The notes below the pieces were generated by a model, which was not told where the DNA came from, did no database searches, and saw only the letters and a list, made by a program, of their open reading frames with translations. From positions 10,719,098-10,783,097 of the forward strand of contig JAFMSR010000003.1 in assembly GCA_022818135.1 (NCBI GenBank): a DNA stretch of 64,000 nt. The letters run 5' to 3'. Shown here in pieces: positions 1-11,890 of this stretch. A program made the position numbers and the translations under genes. How positions within the stretch are numbered: the first letter of the stretch is position 1; every line of letters starts with the position of its first letter. The stretch comes from Saxidomus purpurata (lineage: Eukaryota > Mollusca > Bivalvia > Venerida > Veneridae).

Positions 1-165
1 TTGTTTTCAGATTTTCCTCTGATCTAGCGGTATTTTATTGTGTCATTCCAGAGGCCGAATTTGTACATGAATGTCCTGTCAGCAGCCGTTAGTTGCAGAA
101 AGGAATATCATTAATCTGAAGAGTACTTATTAGTGTCAATGACAGTGTTTTCAATTGCAAAAAAA
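1..165 (+). repeat. Dispersed repeat, copy 1 (second copy at 61753)
   Basis: From the first base to about 165 this sequence matches 61753-61905 in the same orientation with scattered mismatches and small gaps. The match starts ttgttttcagattt and includes gccgttagttgcagaaa in both. It is cut by the window edge, so its true length is unknown. Confidence 0.7.
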
Positions 166-1899
166 CAACATTCCACCGCCACGGCATCATAAAAATAGAA
201 AACTGCCTGTGAATTTTTTATTTTTGAAATAAACATATTGTTGTCGGTAGATCTACTCATTTTCTAAGTTAGATCATGCTATCCATCTACAGCAATTTTG
301 AAGCAAAATTTGAGAAAAAGATGATTTTCATTTTTTTATCACTATCCAAATTTCACAGTAAGTTCTTAATGCGTGATTGAAATGGCCTGAAACCTATTAG
401 CTACCTATCAAAAGTTGAAAACTGTCTTTAAACCGCTCACTTTTCATTCAGCAATTCTCAAGTTCCTCGTTTGTTTACAATTAGAATACACCAGTGTTGT
501 TGTTGTTGTTGAGCCAACGCCGCCGTTTTTTTTTTAATGTCTGTGTTTTACTTGAAAAGTTTTGCGTGTGTCTTTGCAAAAGTTTTGTTTGCAAAGAAAT
601 ATCATAACATAAAACAATAAAACATTTATAGATAGTCTAATGAAGGTAATAATAAAGCTATATTTATGTCGTTTTTATCTTTTTTGTCCTTTGAAATGTA
701 GAACTATTTTTCGATGCACATGTAGTTATTTGAAATCATTTTCTTTTAAAAATACAGTATTTATTCTATTTTAGGCCCCTAAAAATGTAAAACAAATTAC
801 ATGAACATTTTGAAAGATAAATTAGAACATAAGGCAGGGCCTCGCCTTTTCCGACCGCATTTACCTCACCTGATATCACATGTTATCAAAAGACAGTAGC
901 CTAATATTCTCTATATCTCGTATATCATTTCACTTGTAGAGTTGCTTTTCATTGTCTTTGATGTTGCATACCCGGATGCCATTTAACAATGTTGTTTCAT
1001 TTTAATATTGTACTTTAGTAAATACTCTGTCCAGTGGTGTGTCTCAAGCTGTGATATATTTCGTGTCTGTCTGTCTGTATGTGGATAGGTAGGGGTAAGC
1101 ACGCTTCAACTGTGTAAAGTACCAACACTTCTAAAAACTGATCATTGTAACGTGAAAAACTCTGCTTCTACTTATAACTAGGACCTGATTAGTCAGAATA
1201 ATTTGACGCAAACCTGGGAAAGACCAACCTAATGGGGGACTCTTCCGACGGAATTATGGTCGCTTCGTTATACTCAGATAATGTCACAAACAAGAGGTAA
1301 AACCAGATATGTCCTTATCAAAAGAGAATTCAATTTTCAATTATTGTGTGTAAAAAATAGTACAACGTTATCTTAATAACAAATTTACTAGCAATTTAAA
1401 CCAAGTCAGAAAGTAGATGTAAAACCAAATAAAACACTGCAGTATACACCAGTCAATCCCCCACTGCTTTGGTCTTTTGGAGTTTTGGCGGTGGTTATAT
1501 TGCCTGTCAAAAATTATAAACAATATGGACGTCAAACTATTTACACAATGTACTAGTATTCTATTAAGTGTTTGTTTTCTTATTGCACATGTGATGGCCT
1601 TTAGTCCTGCACTTGGCCCATAAAAAGCTGATATTAAGGCTTCATTGAGGACCTTGTCAGCTGCGTATATTTTCTAATAGTGTCAGGATTAATTATTTTG
1701 TGTCTGCATCTTGTTGATCACTATGTTTTATGACACATTTGCTGTCTGCATATTTACTCACATGATTTATGATGTTTTTCTTGTACTTTGAATTCGACGT
1801 GGTAAGATTCCGGCATCGAAGTGATTGATAAATTATCAGTTATACATGGAATGGGGTTTAATATTTTAGATTTATTCCAGGTTAAGTTACGTTCGAATC

Positions 1900-2420
1900 T
1901 TACTATACACCCAGATACGAAGTATATGGGTGCTATATTGTAATCATGTTCGTATGTCTGTCGTTCCATCTGTCCGTTTGTAGAAGAAATGTATCTGGCT
2001 ATTTATAGAGCGCCACTATACGGAATTCCAAACTTTACCACAGTAATCAGTATCCAAGCCTAGTTGTGCATATTGTCGGCATGTTGCGCTCGGATACTTT
2101 TTCATTTTGATTTTTTATACATGTAGTGTACCTAGAGATGTTTGTTTGGGCTATTTCTTGGCAACGACTGACAAGAATTTAGTTAATATCCCCATAAGTG
2201 ATTAGTACCAAGTCTAGCAAATTAATTGTGTTGTCATCATGATACGCAAGACTAATTTTCATTGAGTTATGGCTCTTCGATTATTTCATACATGTAATTC
2301 ACAATGGGTTGTTTGTTTAGGCGCGCTGTTTACTTTAATCACGTAATTGTTTTCTAAGCTTAGATATACATGTCATCGGCATGTTGTGCTCTGATAACAT
2401 TTTGGCCGGAATCTAGAAAA
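1900..2420 (-). mobile_element. Degenerate pearl-like (Helentron-type, non-autonomous) element fragment
   Basis: A terminal hairpin-like stretch at about 1905-1940 (tatacaccca ... tatgggtgctata) is followed by a decayed tctgtc/gtccgt microsatellite at about 1952-1980. Then come two diverged core units that share catgttg(c/t)gctc(g/t)gat near 2080 and 2380. The order (hairpin end, microsatellite, tandem core) is that of pearl-like elements in minus orientation. A similar end (gatacgaagtatatg) occurs at about 11710. Strongly diverged, so boundaries are approximate. Confidence 0.4.
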
Positions 2421-2826
2421 ACTTCTTATGTATTTTCCGATTATGTATTTCTTCTATTGTGTCAAAGCAGCTAGCAAAAATGTAGAATAACTGTGTTAAA
2501 TCGGCATCAGAGGATATGTATTACATTCAGTGATCGCTCTAGTTTCTTTTTTGCCAGAAGCCTACAAAGAGTTCATTCCTAATAACATTTCCGATATATT
2601 TATTTTTATGTACATATTATGTAGAATATGTACATATATGTAGATTATATGTAGTATTAAACTACAAATTCAGTATAAAGTGCATGTTTTTAAAATGAAA
2701 GAATGAACAACAGAATCAGTTTTTTATTATATTCCTCCGACAACTATCCTGCAGTACGTCTGAAATTACATTGCATCACATTTCCACTTTTGAATATATA
2801 CAAATTGAATCTTACGTGAAACGTAC

Positions 2827-2934
2827 CACAGTTTTGGAAATAGTTTTCGGTATGACATCCCGTCATGAAACCGGCTCCATCTACATCATAAACACATGTG
2901 TTTTCATCGTCTTCACATGATACCACGCCTTTTG
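2827..2934 (-). CDS. Exon K: second cysteine-rich module, copy of exon B
   Basis: The acceptor is aaacctgcag. Two donors are possible: gtacgt (exon end 2827, phase 1, preferred because the homologous exon B also ends in phase 1) or gtaaga 11 bp further (exon end 2816, phase 0). It encodes [A]KGVVSCEDDENTCVYDV, then DGAGFMTGCHTENYFQNC. Four cysteines lie within about 35 residues. The start GVV...C...V and the later ...GC/YC... spacing parallel exon B at 39689-39835. The gene continues off the left edge; I saw no further confident exon below 2.8 kb. Confidence 0.65.
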
Positions 2935-3264
2935 CTGCAGGTTTGTATTCTTAAATGAACAAAAAGCGATTTATAAAAGAGGAACTTACTGGGTGCAATT
3001 TTCGCTTTTTGTCTCATGATTTTATTTACTAATCCTTTCCTGGTCATTTTAGTCTGAATTTCTCTACAAAACCAGCTTAAACTATGCCTGAAAAAAGAGA
3101 TTTATTTATATTTCCGAAGTAACTCCATTTACCACGAAGGCCCATTAGACAAAGGGTATCACGTCTACTTTAGTTTATACTATTCAGAATCAGCTACATG
3201 TATATAACAATACGTCCATGTTCACTTTGTAGTTTATAAATATACGCATAAAACTTAAAATCAT

Positions 3265-4809
3265 GGTGTTCCGTTAGAGCCATCGTTGATCCGCCAATTC
3301 TACACGCGGAGGGACGATACTACGATCTGCGAAGAGACAAAAGCAGGCTGCAAAAACACGATGAGACGATGCGAAGAGTGCGATAAGATAGATGTCAAGT
3401 ATCAACTTCCTGTTATAAATAGCTTTGAATAAAGGTGACAAAAACTCGTGTTTCACGGGTTTTTCTTTGCAACAATAGTTTAACAAAAGCAGTTACTCAA
3501 CTACATACGATCGATCGATAGCTAGATGTAGTTATATTTAAAAGTGTGTTGTGTTATATTTTCTCCATTCCATAATGGTGGCGGAATAGGCGAATTTTTT
3601 ACCATGTCAAAATATCCCAAAGTACGGTAGGAACATTATTTGTATCATTGATACACATGTATGTGTCGATAATTGTATTACCTGCAATTTACGACAACAT
3701 GTTTATAGGACACTAAATAAGGTCACAGGAGGGGTAAGATCTTTACAAGAAGAAAATCATTAATTTATTATAGCATTTCGGATTTTTTCATGCTGCATTT
3801 TCCACTATGATGATGCACACGTACTTGTACGCTTTTGTCATAGCTACATTTTAAGATCACAGCCATAATTATAGAACAATGAATGAGGTCACAGGAGGGG
3901 TTAGACCTTTGCACGTATGCACACTTCCGAAGGAAATGTTTATTTTGTGACAGTTTTCGTTTCGACGCAAATGTAAAACTACTGATATTTATATCAGACA
4001 GATATATCATTCTTAGCCCAATTTTTATATAAAAATACACAACCTTGCTACCTAATGTCCGTCCACATGTGCCGTCGGAGAAGAAACAAGACCTACTTAG
4101 CCGTTATACCAAAGGCTTAAAACACAAATTAAAACAAATTTAAAGTCAATACCTCACTGATAAGGTTTTCTACAGCCTGCTAAAAATGACTTTTTTTCTG
4201 TTTTTTTTCTCTCGAAAAAGAATCACTTTACGGTACATTTACCGTTCATGTATTGCGTACAGACGGACGGAACCCGTCCTTTTGATTTTTTTCTATGAGA
4301 GAATTATTACTGTCTACAATTTCTGGTTTTTACAGTTCTGACTTTTATAGCTCTCTGTAGGCATATTTTTGTAAGAATTTTTGTAAGAAATGAACAAAAA
4401 CATTGCCTATACCAAAATATTTAGACTATGACGTCGTCCATAAGTGCAAGCGACTACAGGGCGACGCGAAGGGACGATAATGCGATGGAAAAGGACGATG
4501 GGACGATAACACGATGCGAAGAGACGGTACGACGATAACAAGAGGACATGTTGACGACCAAGAGTGAACTTACAATAAGACAATGCGAAGACGCGATAAA
4601 CAAGATGCGATGGGACGATAACACGCTGTGAAGGGATGATAACACGATGCGAAGACGCGATATTTTATCTTCGCATCGTTCAATCGTCCCTTCACATCGT
4701 GTTATCGTCGTCCCGTTGCATCTTGTTTTTCGCGTCTTCGCATCGTCTTATCGTAAGTTCGCTCTTGGTTGTCAACATGTCGAAGCAACGATAGCCCTAA
4801 TGGAACACC
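3265..4809. mobile_element. Terminal-inverted-repeat element carrying a gatgcgaag-type satellite palindrome
   Basis: The left end ggtgttccgttagagccatcg (3265-3285) is the inverse of the right end at 4789-4809 with three mismatches. Just inside both ends are degenerate short repeats built on cgatgcgaag/acgataacacgatg (about 3300-3400, 4450-4660) and their inverse (4668-4770). A palindrome with arms of roughly 110 bp is centred near 4664. No transposase is visible, and the part between about 3490 and 4430 is unremarkable AT-rich DNA with a cgatcgatcgatag stretch. Family unassigned; a related end (taacggaacacc) is seen near 45680-45692. Confidence 0.5.
4540..4785. repeat. Large near-palindrome (arms about 110 bp)
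   Basis: The left arm (gttgacgaccaagagtgaac ... cacgatgcgaaga) is repeated as its inverse in the right arm (tcttcgcatcgtt ... gctcttggttgtcaac) with a spacer of about 8 bp near 4660-4667. As single-stranded DNA or RNA it would form a long hairpin. Confidence 0.75.
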
Positions 4810-5181
4810 GCATAAAATAGTCTCAAAATGTGTATGAAAACTGCTTCATTTGGGTTCAAAATACCAATCGATGTATGTCGAAATGGCCTTGATTGCAAAT
4901 GTGAAATAAAACTACGTTTTTAAATATATTTGAAACTCGGCCAATTAATGAAATAACAAAGTGTACACATATTGTTCATTAATACGCATGTAATTGACTT
5001 TCACTTGAATTAAATTATTCATTTGCCTTGGTAAAAAATAGGGTTATTTTTTGAAAGTTTGACATTTGCAACGGTATAATTATGCGGTCTTAATGTATCA
5101 CTTTTAGCAACGTAAAAATTTGTGACTATTGAAAGACGCAAACACATTCGCAAATATCAAACTAAAAAAACAAGTACACAT

Positions 5182-5258
5182 AAACCCCGGGTATTCGGCT
5201 ACCTACACGCCTGAACGATACCTTAAACGCCTGTTCTTTGTACATGTCGAATGTTTGT
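5182..5258 (+). repeat. Dispersed repeat; inverse copy at 8688-8762
   Basis: The segment ccgggtattcggctacctac to cctgttctttgtacatgt is present as its inverse at 8688-8762 with a few mismatches. A third short piece (tcgaatacccgggtttgtac) is at about 60014-60035. It marks a dispersed family and explains the small open frame at 5129-5323. Confidence 0.65.
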
Positions 5259-5329
5259 TCAAAAAACCAAAATACACACATATTTTTCAGGAGAGTTTAA
5301 GTCAGCATTCTTCTGGTAAATGAACTTGC

Positions 5330-8300
5330 TCTTAATGGCGAAAACATCAATTATTAAAATTAAAGATTATGGGTAAAATATGAATAAGTATGCGGAAAAT
5401 GATACATTTTGACACTTTAAGGTTTTTTATCCTATGGAAATGATTGAAATAATTAAAGTTGCCACTTTCCCTGATAGAGCTACATGTAACCGACGGATGA
5501 ATATAGGTTTCACCTACTTTTTTGGTGTTTTTGTTGCCAAATGTTGCGTTTTACGCGACCGAGACAAGTATTTGGTGATATCGCTGACGATCATCGATTT
5601 CAAGCAATGATACCTAACCATAACAGCAGGGATACCAACTTCGTAATTGCAAAGAACGTCAAACTCACCGCAGCGGTTACTTCCCATTACAGTAAACATT
5701 TGAGAGCGGAGCTCAGCAAATCAAATCGCTGTGAGGAATTTGAAAGAACCTAACATTTCTTCCATGTTTTTTTTTCAGGGGAATGGAATGTTAACATTTC
5801 TGACGTGTAGTAGCGGGTAGGGACATTATCGCATCAATAGTTGGCCTTGTCCCGTATCCAATGTTGTCCTGCCAAAGAATTTTGACGCTCGAAAGTAATT
5901 TTGTTCCATGTTAGTAAGTAGACCTTAAATTAACATACGTTTTTGGCAGTGAAGATAGAATTAAAATTGTAGGGTCGGGATGGAAAGGTATACGGGTCGG
6001 GTTGTCGCAAGCACACCATTTATTTGTTTTGATCTTGATCTGTATACCTCGAATGTTAACCGTTTTTGACAGTGTTTTAACTAAGCAGAAACCAATTTCT
6101 TTTTGATAGTTATAGAAATTGGGAAGTAAGAGCAGCAATTTATAAAGAATAGACTAAACGGCATATCAGCTGAACAGAACCTTAACATTTCCTCGGTATT
6201 TCTATATCGCTCCGTATTTCTTTTATGTATAATGCATGTACAAAACGAACTATGTAAGCATGTTTACTGTAATGTTGTGTCTTCTATCGTCGAGTGTTCA
6301 CTGTTCATTACAGTGCGGTTTAGTTTAAGGTTTATCATATTCACACACTTGCTGTATTTTATAGTAGTGTTTACTTATGTACAAGTTTTGCTTAAGAAAT
6401 TAATGTAGTTCATACTCCTATGAAATGCAATAAAGTTCAGTCTATCTCTAACATTTACCATTATATTTGTGTTTTAATTCAGATTTTTAATTTATAATTT
6501 AGTTAGGTAGCGATAGACATTAGCTGAATATGGTTTGCCAAAATCTTCAAGGTTGATATCTTATTAATTTTGTCTAGAATTCATGTAAACCCATACATCT
6601 TTGAAAAGGTCTGATTAATATCTATACAAATTAAAAGAAACACATGCTGATGCTCATTTCGACTGAAACAATTAGCTATAGGTCATGAAATGTAAAATTG
6701 TTCTAACCTATCAGCAAAGTTGAACAGTTCTGACAGCTACGGGTACCGCCTGCGATGTAAAGCTTTAATACTTTTTATGCACAGCTTTTAAAATACCTGT
6801 CTTTAAAGACAATTGAACAGGAATTTGAGATATGTGGCCACAGGGGTAAAGACAGACCTGTACGTGTATTCACAGTAGGGGTCTTAGTCAATGATAGACC
6901 AGCTTCTGTTTTTCTGCTACTGTATAGCTACTATTCCAGTAGGTAAAAGTTGATAAATGATGGTGTATATGGTTAAAAGAGTTAAGAACTTCTTATTTAA
7001 AAAAAGAAAAAGGTGAAGAAATTTGTTAATTTTACTCGTGCTTTTCAATAGCATCTATGCATATTCAACATGTATTGTGGTTAGTACATTGCCATAAAGG
7101 TATGCATTTTCTCTTTCAAATTGAGTAAATATTAGTGTTGAGCTATGTAAAGTTTGTTATGTAAATAAATTGCTCAAGTAAGTTACTTTTGCTACAGTCT
7201 GAAAAAATTGTACATAATTCTCTTCCATAAACAAATTAATCATTTTAGTTAAAGAGAAAACAACTTTACTTCATTAAAAGAAATAGAGAGAGAAAAATAA
7301 GCCAGTTTTACAGATAAATAGTTTGGTCAGAATAAAAACATTAAAGAAAATCTGTATTTCATCTTATATGTTTCTTAAACCAAAAATTTGATTTTGAGAA
7401 AAATTTCAACTTTCAAATAGTTTTCTAAAGTGATAATCGGTTTTCTGAAAAGAAAATGTGTTCAAGGTATCAAACATTGCTAAATATGCGTAAGAAATTA
7501 CTGAAGTAAAGGTTCTCTCATTTTTGTGATAAAAACATTTTCATTGTTGGATAATACACTAATTTCATTAGAAAACAAACAACAGTAAATAAGCAATAAG
7601 CCAATTATCTCTACATGTCAATAAAATGTATGGTCTGTTTATTGGACTAGATGTCCAGTCTAAAGACACTTAATCAGACAGTGTCTTATCTGATAAGGGG
7701 TCATAAAACAATTAAGGGATTAGACATCCTGCGGTTTGGGGGGTCACTTATGAAGGAGGTTTTAATTGTCTTTAAAGTTTTTTTAAATATTGACAAATTA
7801 TGTTGGCTGGAGGTTATCCCTAGCAGATGGGGCCATCCCAAGCATAGCATATTTAAGAGCTTAAACTACTTTGAAGACAAATATCGAATATCTCTGGCAC
7901 GGTTCCGTGCATTAACAATACAGCTTTTCACTTAAGGCTACACCTTAGCTGTAATCTGTGTTTAAAATTGAACAGATATTTTACATTTTGATAGCGACCA
8001 TTCTCAATTTGTAGTTATTTGCTTCGCTATTTTTTTCTTTAATTTCGTATTGGTACATAAGACCTTTCCAAAGATATATAGGTTTACATACTTTCTAAAC
8101 ACAATGAATAAGATATCAAGTATTGGTAAAATACGGCGTTCAGTTCAAATAAAAGTAATTTCCAACCTCCGGTACTTATTTTCATACTCATATCTACATA
8201 CTCATATATCACACTTTCATTACAAATCATCTCTCAAATTTAGAACAATCCATTTCCATGGTTAACTTATATGGCGATTGAGCTATCCCTTTGATCGACA

Positions 8301-8680
8301 AAATCGGCGAGAATGGTATACTAATCGTCAGCGGTAGCCTAAATTTCACACACATGTCTCCGAAAAATTGATCTACTTTTATTGTTTCTTAATTTTAATG
8401 AAATAAAAGTAATGGCTTACTTACTGAATATTTGCTTTCGATTTCTTTTGAAAAAAATCTTTATCTATTTACAAAACTAGCTTAAATTTTGAAGATAAAT
8501 GCTCCAATCTTCGAATGTATACGATAACGTGATAATTAACACCATTTTGTCATGTTGTTTCGTGAAACAGGAGACGGACATTTTACAGATATATGGAAAA
8601 AAGTGTGTTTTAACGTTTTCCGATATAAAACAGTATTAAATCTTCAATAAATGGTGAATAAATATATTTTTAATGGCATG
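5330..8680. other. Intron stretch, no gene recognised
   Basis: AT-rich sequence inside the long intron between exons J and K. Small open frames (for example 5541-5753, 5911-6138, 7651-7935) show no domain, no splice-compatible edges and no codon-like composition. The stretch near 6420-6450 (aatgcaataaagttcagtct) looks like the 3' tail of an old non-LTR element but has no coding partner. Confidence 0.5.
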
Positions 8681-8687
8681 ACCACAA

Positions 8688-8762
8688 ACATTCAACATGT
8701 ACAAAGAACAGGCGTTTTAGGTATCGTTTGGGCGTGTAGGTAGCCGAATACCCGGGGTGACA
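8688..8762 (-). repeat. Dispersed repeat, inverse copy of 5182-5258
   Basis: Reverse complement of the 5182-5258 segment (gtaggtagccgaatacccgg in the plus strand). The two copies bracket a 3.4-kb segment with no recognisable gene. Confidence 0.65.
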
Positions 8763-9271
8763 TACATGAATTCGATTGTACCCGATTCTGTAAGAGAATG
8801 AATGCTGCTCAGTTCTTTTAAAAAAGTCATTTCCTTTTTCTGTTCACCTCGATGTTTTTTGGCAAGCGGATGTATTCAAATTAACAATTTTACGAAGAAG
8901 TTACATTATTTCTGGACATTAAGCTTAGTTAAAACCTTTAGCGTAAAAAGAGACAGGTATGAAGTAAATTGAAATGTAATGCTTGAGGAAGGATGGAAAA
9001 TTCATATCCTAGATGACCATTATTCACTATTTGAGATAACACATCTAAAAATAATGTGTCTTTATATATAGAAGTCATTGGATCCTTACAAGCATTAATC
9101 TAATAAATTAGTCAATGACTTCTTTTTCACTGACAAAAGAACATCATCAAAATCTAAACAAATTTCATATGCATTGTTACAATGTAACACAGTTAAAAGA
9201 GGGATGGTAACAATCTCATATTTATCGTATAAGAAAGAAATAAAAGTTTTATAGGAAATGAAAATGTTTAC

Positions 9272-9441
9272 CATATGTGCACGTGATTTTCCATGAGTCT
9301 ATTTGAACTGGTATCGCATTACTTAATATCCGGTCGTCAATAGTAATATTGTTGACACTTGTTACATTGTAGTATATCCTTCCGTCTTTAGGTAGAGCTG
9401 ATATACGTTTAAACATAAAGGCAGTCATTTCCTCCTGTTTT
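9272..9441 (-). CDS. Exon J: second cysteine-rich module, copy of exon A
   Basis: The acceptor is cattcctcacag and the donor g|gtaaac; 170 bp, phase 2 in, phase 1 out. It reads [R]KQEEMTAFMFKRISALPKDG, then RIYYNVTSVNNITIDDRIL, SNAIPVQIDSWKITCTY. N-V-T and N-I-T are potential N-glycosylation sites. The C-terminal W-x-x-x-C-x-Y ending and the phase pair match the exon at 60408-60505. A second AG lies 8 bp further in (aaaacag|gag) but would give phase 0, which does not fit exon I, so I chose the upstream AG. Confidence 0.72.
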
Positions 9442-9880
9442 CTGTGAGGAATGATTATGATTATGCAGTGTGATAGAAACAACAATAATAATCCATGTAG
9501 TAAAAAAATGTTAAAAGTAAAGAATTCAACCGTGTTATGGATTCACTCCAATTTCGGCCAAGATCAAGAGAAATTAAAGTTGTTGTTTTGAAACAAAATT
9601 GATAAAAGACGATAAAACACATTGATTAATGACAGCAATCATTGAAATGAACATTACATATAATTAAATTTAGTATAATTTTCAAAGCGGATGATGCATC
9701 TTCATGGGAGAAATTTCAAAGGTGCTTTAAATGAATGCCGCCTAAATTGGTTAGCTGAAAAAGAAAAAAGGGCGATGTACGTCAAATTTTTGCACTTATC
9801 TAAGATCTAATTCAGATGCTATGTGTACGTAACTTAAAAAGCAAAGACTGTCAGAAGATAATGGAATTTAAACATTCTAC

Positions 9881-10020
9881 CTGTCAGAATGAGCTTGGAC
9901 CGGTGCTCTATATGTATGTTTCTCAGCTCTGAATTTCTCTACCGTACTTCTACACTTTTGATCAACATCATTGACATCAATTAAAGACGCTGCATAGTAA
10001 AACTGGCATGAGCTTCGAAC
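9881..10020 (-). CDS. Exon I: second cysteine-rich module, middle part
   Basis: The acceptor has an excellent pyrimidine tract (cctttctttcag) and the donor is cag|gtagaa; 140 bp, phase 0 in, phase 2 out. Only one of three frames is open and it is the one required by exon H. It encodes VRSSCQFYYAASLIDVNDV, then DQKCRSTVEKFRAEKHTYRA and PVQAHSD, with the final Arg split across the junction. Two cysteines. The matching exon of the first module copy would lie above 60.5 kb; I did not find it inside the window. Confidence 0.72.
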
Positions 10021-11418
10021 CTGAAAGAAAGGATACTTAACACAACAATTTTTAAATATACTTTATAACATCACGCTCTGTTCCGCTTTAAAATTTCCAC
10101 AGTACATTACATTACTCTACCTTCCTCTTTCAATCAATTATCAATAAACCTTCCGTTAGATAAAAGTGAAACAATAACATTGAAGCATTGAGGCATTAAT
10201 ATTAAAATGAAAATTAACACAAAAGCTCAATATAAGCATCGAATGTACTAAGGGAGAGTATAAAACTGACAGAAAATACAATATATTCATGTCTCATGTT
10301 CATCTCAATCTTAATTTCATAAGCTACTAGAAAGTATATGAATAGAAAGTACATGTATGTATTTATATAAAGCACATGCCACAGATCAAGTGAAAGCCTT
10401 TGTTATGCAATCTCATGAATACGGAAAGCCTCTCAAGGAACGGAAAAACAATTTATCATAGAGTAAGCGCGCTAGCATAAGCGCCATTACTGATATTTCT
10501 TTAATATTCGATGGTAAAACCCGCCTGCAACACCTAGTAATCAATAGGTTAAAAAGTTACATAATGTTTGAAAACAGCCATCACTACATAATAAACTCTA
10601 TTTGATGGCATGAAAAATGTAGTAAGTTTCCAAATACCAGGAACAAGTGAGTGAGATCATTTACATGAAAACATGTAAACAATCTACTTTTAATTTCACT
10701 GTCAAAATCAGCGCTTTTTAATGACTGAATATTTTGCAAAGTGTTCTAAGGTAAGTTATTGTTCAATTGCTAGGATATGTCAATAGAAATGCCTAGCATA
10801 TTGTATAAATGTATATAATTGCTTGAAATTTTGTTTGTTACTGCTATAGCTACTTTAAAGTGTATGTCTGACGTTACAAGAATCACATGCAACTATGTTT
10901 AACGCACTGACGTGCGGCCACCTCGTTGTTGGTTTGAGTCGCCACTTGCATGGGGCTTTATCATGTCTACAGGGACCTCAGCTCACCAAGCCCATTTACT
11001 CGCTTTTAACGATACACACATGACCATTGGTTGCATCTCTTGCACCTATGCACTAGCCCCCAAATACAGACGTACACTACATTTAAATAAAGAAGGACAA
11101 AATGACATTACCAATAAAAGGAAATTTTTGTCTAAAATGAAGTATCAAAATTGAAACAAACAAAAATTGGAAAGTTTACAGGTATATACGGTTTAATGTT
11201 ATATGGGCTAAACAAACGACATTCCTTGATGACAAATTAGAGAGCAAAACGCACTTTTGTCCTTTATGGCATATGTGTATTTGTTTTGCGTTTTTATGTC
11301 CACTTTGTGCTTACGCCTGTGCTTGTGTGTCTCTCTCTCTGCGTTCACGCCTGTAGTTGCGCGCGTGCGTGCGACTAAAGCATCCCTTGTATTGTAACTA
11401 AGAAAATGGAACATTTAC

Positions 11419-11618
11419 CTCCAGGTTACAGTTGTAGTGATCTCTGTAGATTATACTTTGCAATTTAGTGTCGTTGAATTGTAGATATTTGTCTGTCAAT
11501 GAGCTTGTATACAGTAGGCCTTTATCAATGTTTAAATCTAGGTCTATATTTCGGATTGACATTTTCATAATTCCAGATGTTTTCATCGAAGAAAAATCGC
11601 AGAACACAGTTATGTTCT
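11419..11618 (-). CDS. Exon H: 'VFCDF' segment of second cysteine-rich module
   Basis: A strong acceptor (cattttctttacag) and a gag|gtaaat donor bound a 200-bp exon, phase 1 in and phase 0 out. Spliced to exon G it reads TEYVIENITVFCDFSS, then about 50 residues (MKMSIRNIDLDLNIDKG ... YRDHYNCNLE). The [SC...G...Y-x-I...V-F-C-D-F] layout across exons G and H resembles the N-terminal part of fibrinogen-like/COLFI-type domains, but no later signature of a fibrinogen C-domain is present. I therefore treat the family name as tentative. NIT is a potential N-glycosylation site. The intron between G and H is about 7.3 kb and holds SINEs and MITEs. Confidence 0.75.
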
Positions 11619-11699
11619 CTGTAAAGAAAATGCAAATTGATTACTTTAATGACGTCAAAATCGTGTTTATAATCATTGTATATTAATCACTGGTATTAT

Positions 11700-11890
11700 A
11701 CCCCCTGATACGAAGTATATGTGGCTATATTGGAATAATGCTCACCCGTCAAGATTAATTCAACAGTCGATTTGCAAAATACCAATTTTAGCTAAATATC
11801 ACTTACAGAGAGTCCGTACATTTGAACCTTCACCGTATCACGAGTCAGTAGTTGTGTGCGTACGTACGTACATGTCTATAATAATGTGTT
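11700..11890. repeat. Pearl-like terminal fragment
   Basis: The segment ataccccctgatacgaagta and the following tatgtggctatattgg match the hairpin end at 1908-1938. No core repeat follows. Solo end or deletion remnant. Confidence 0.35.
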
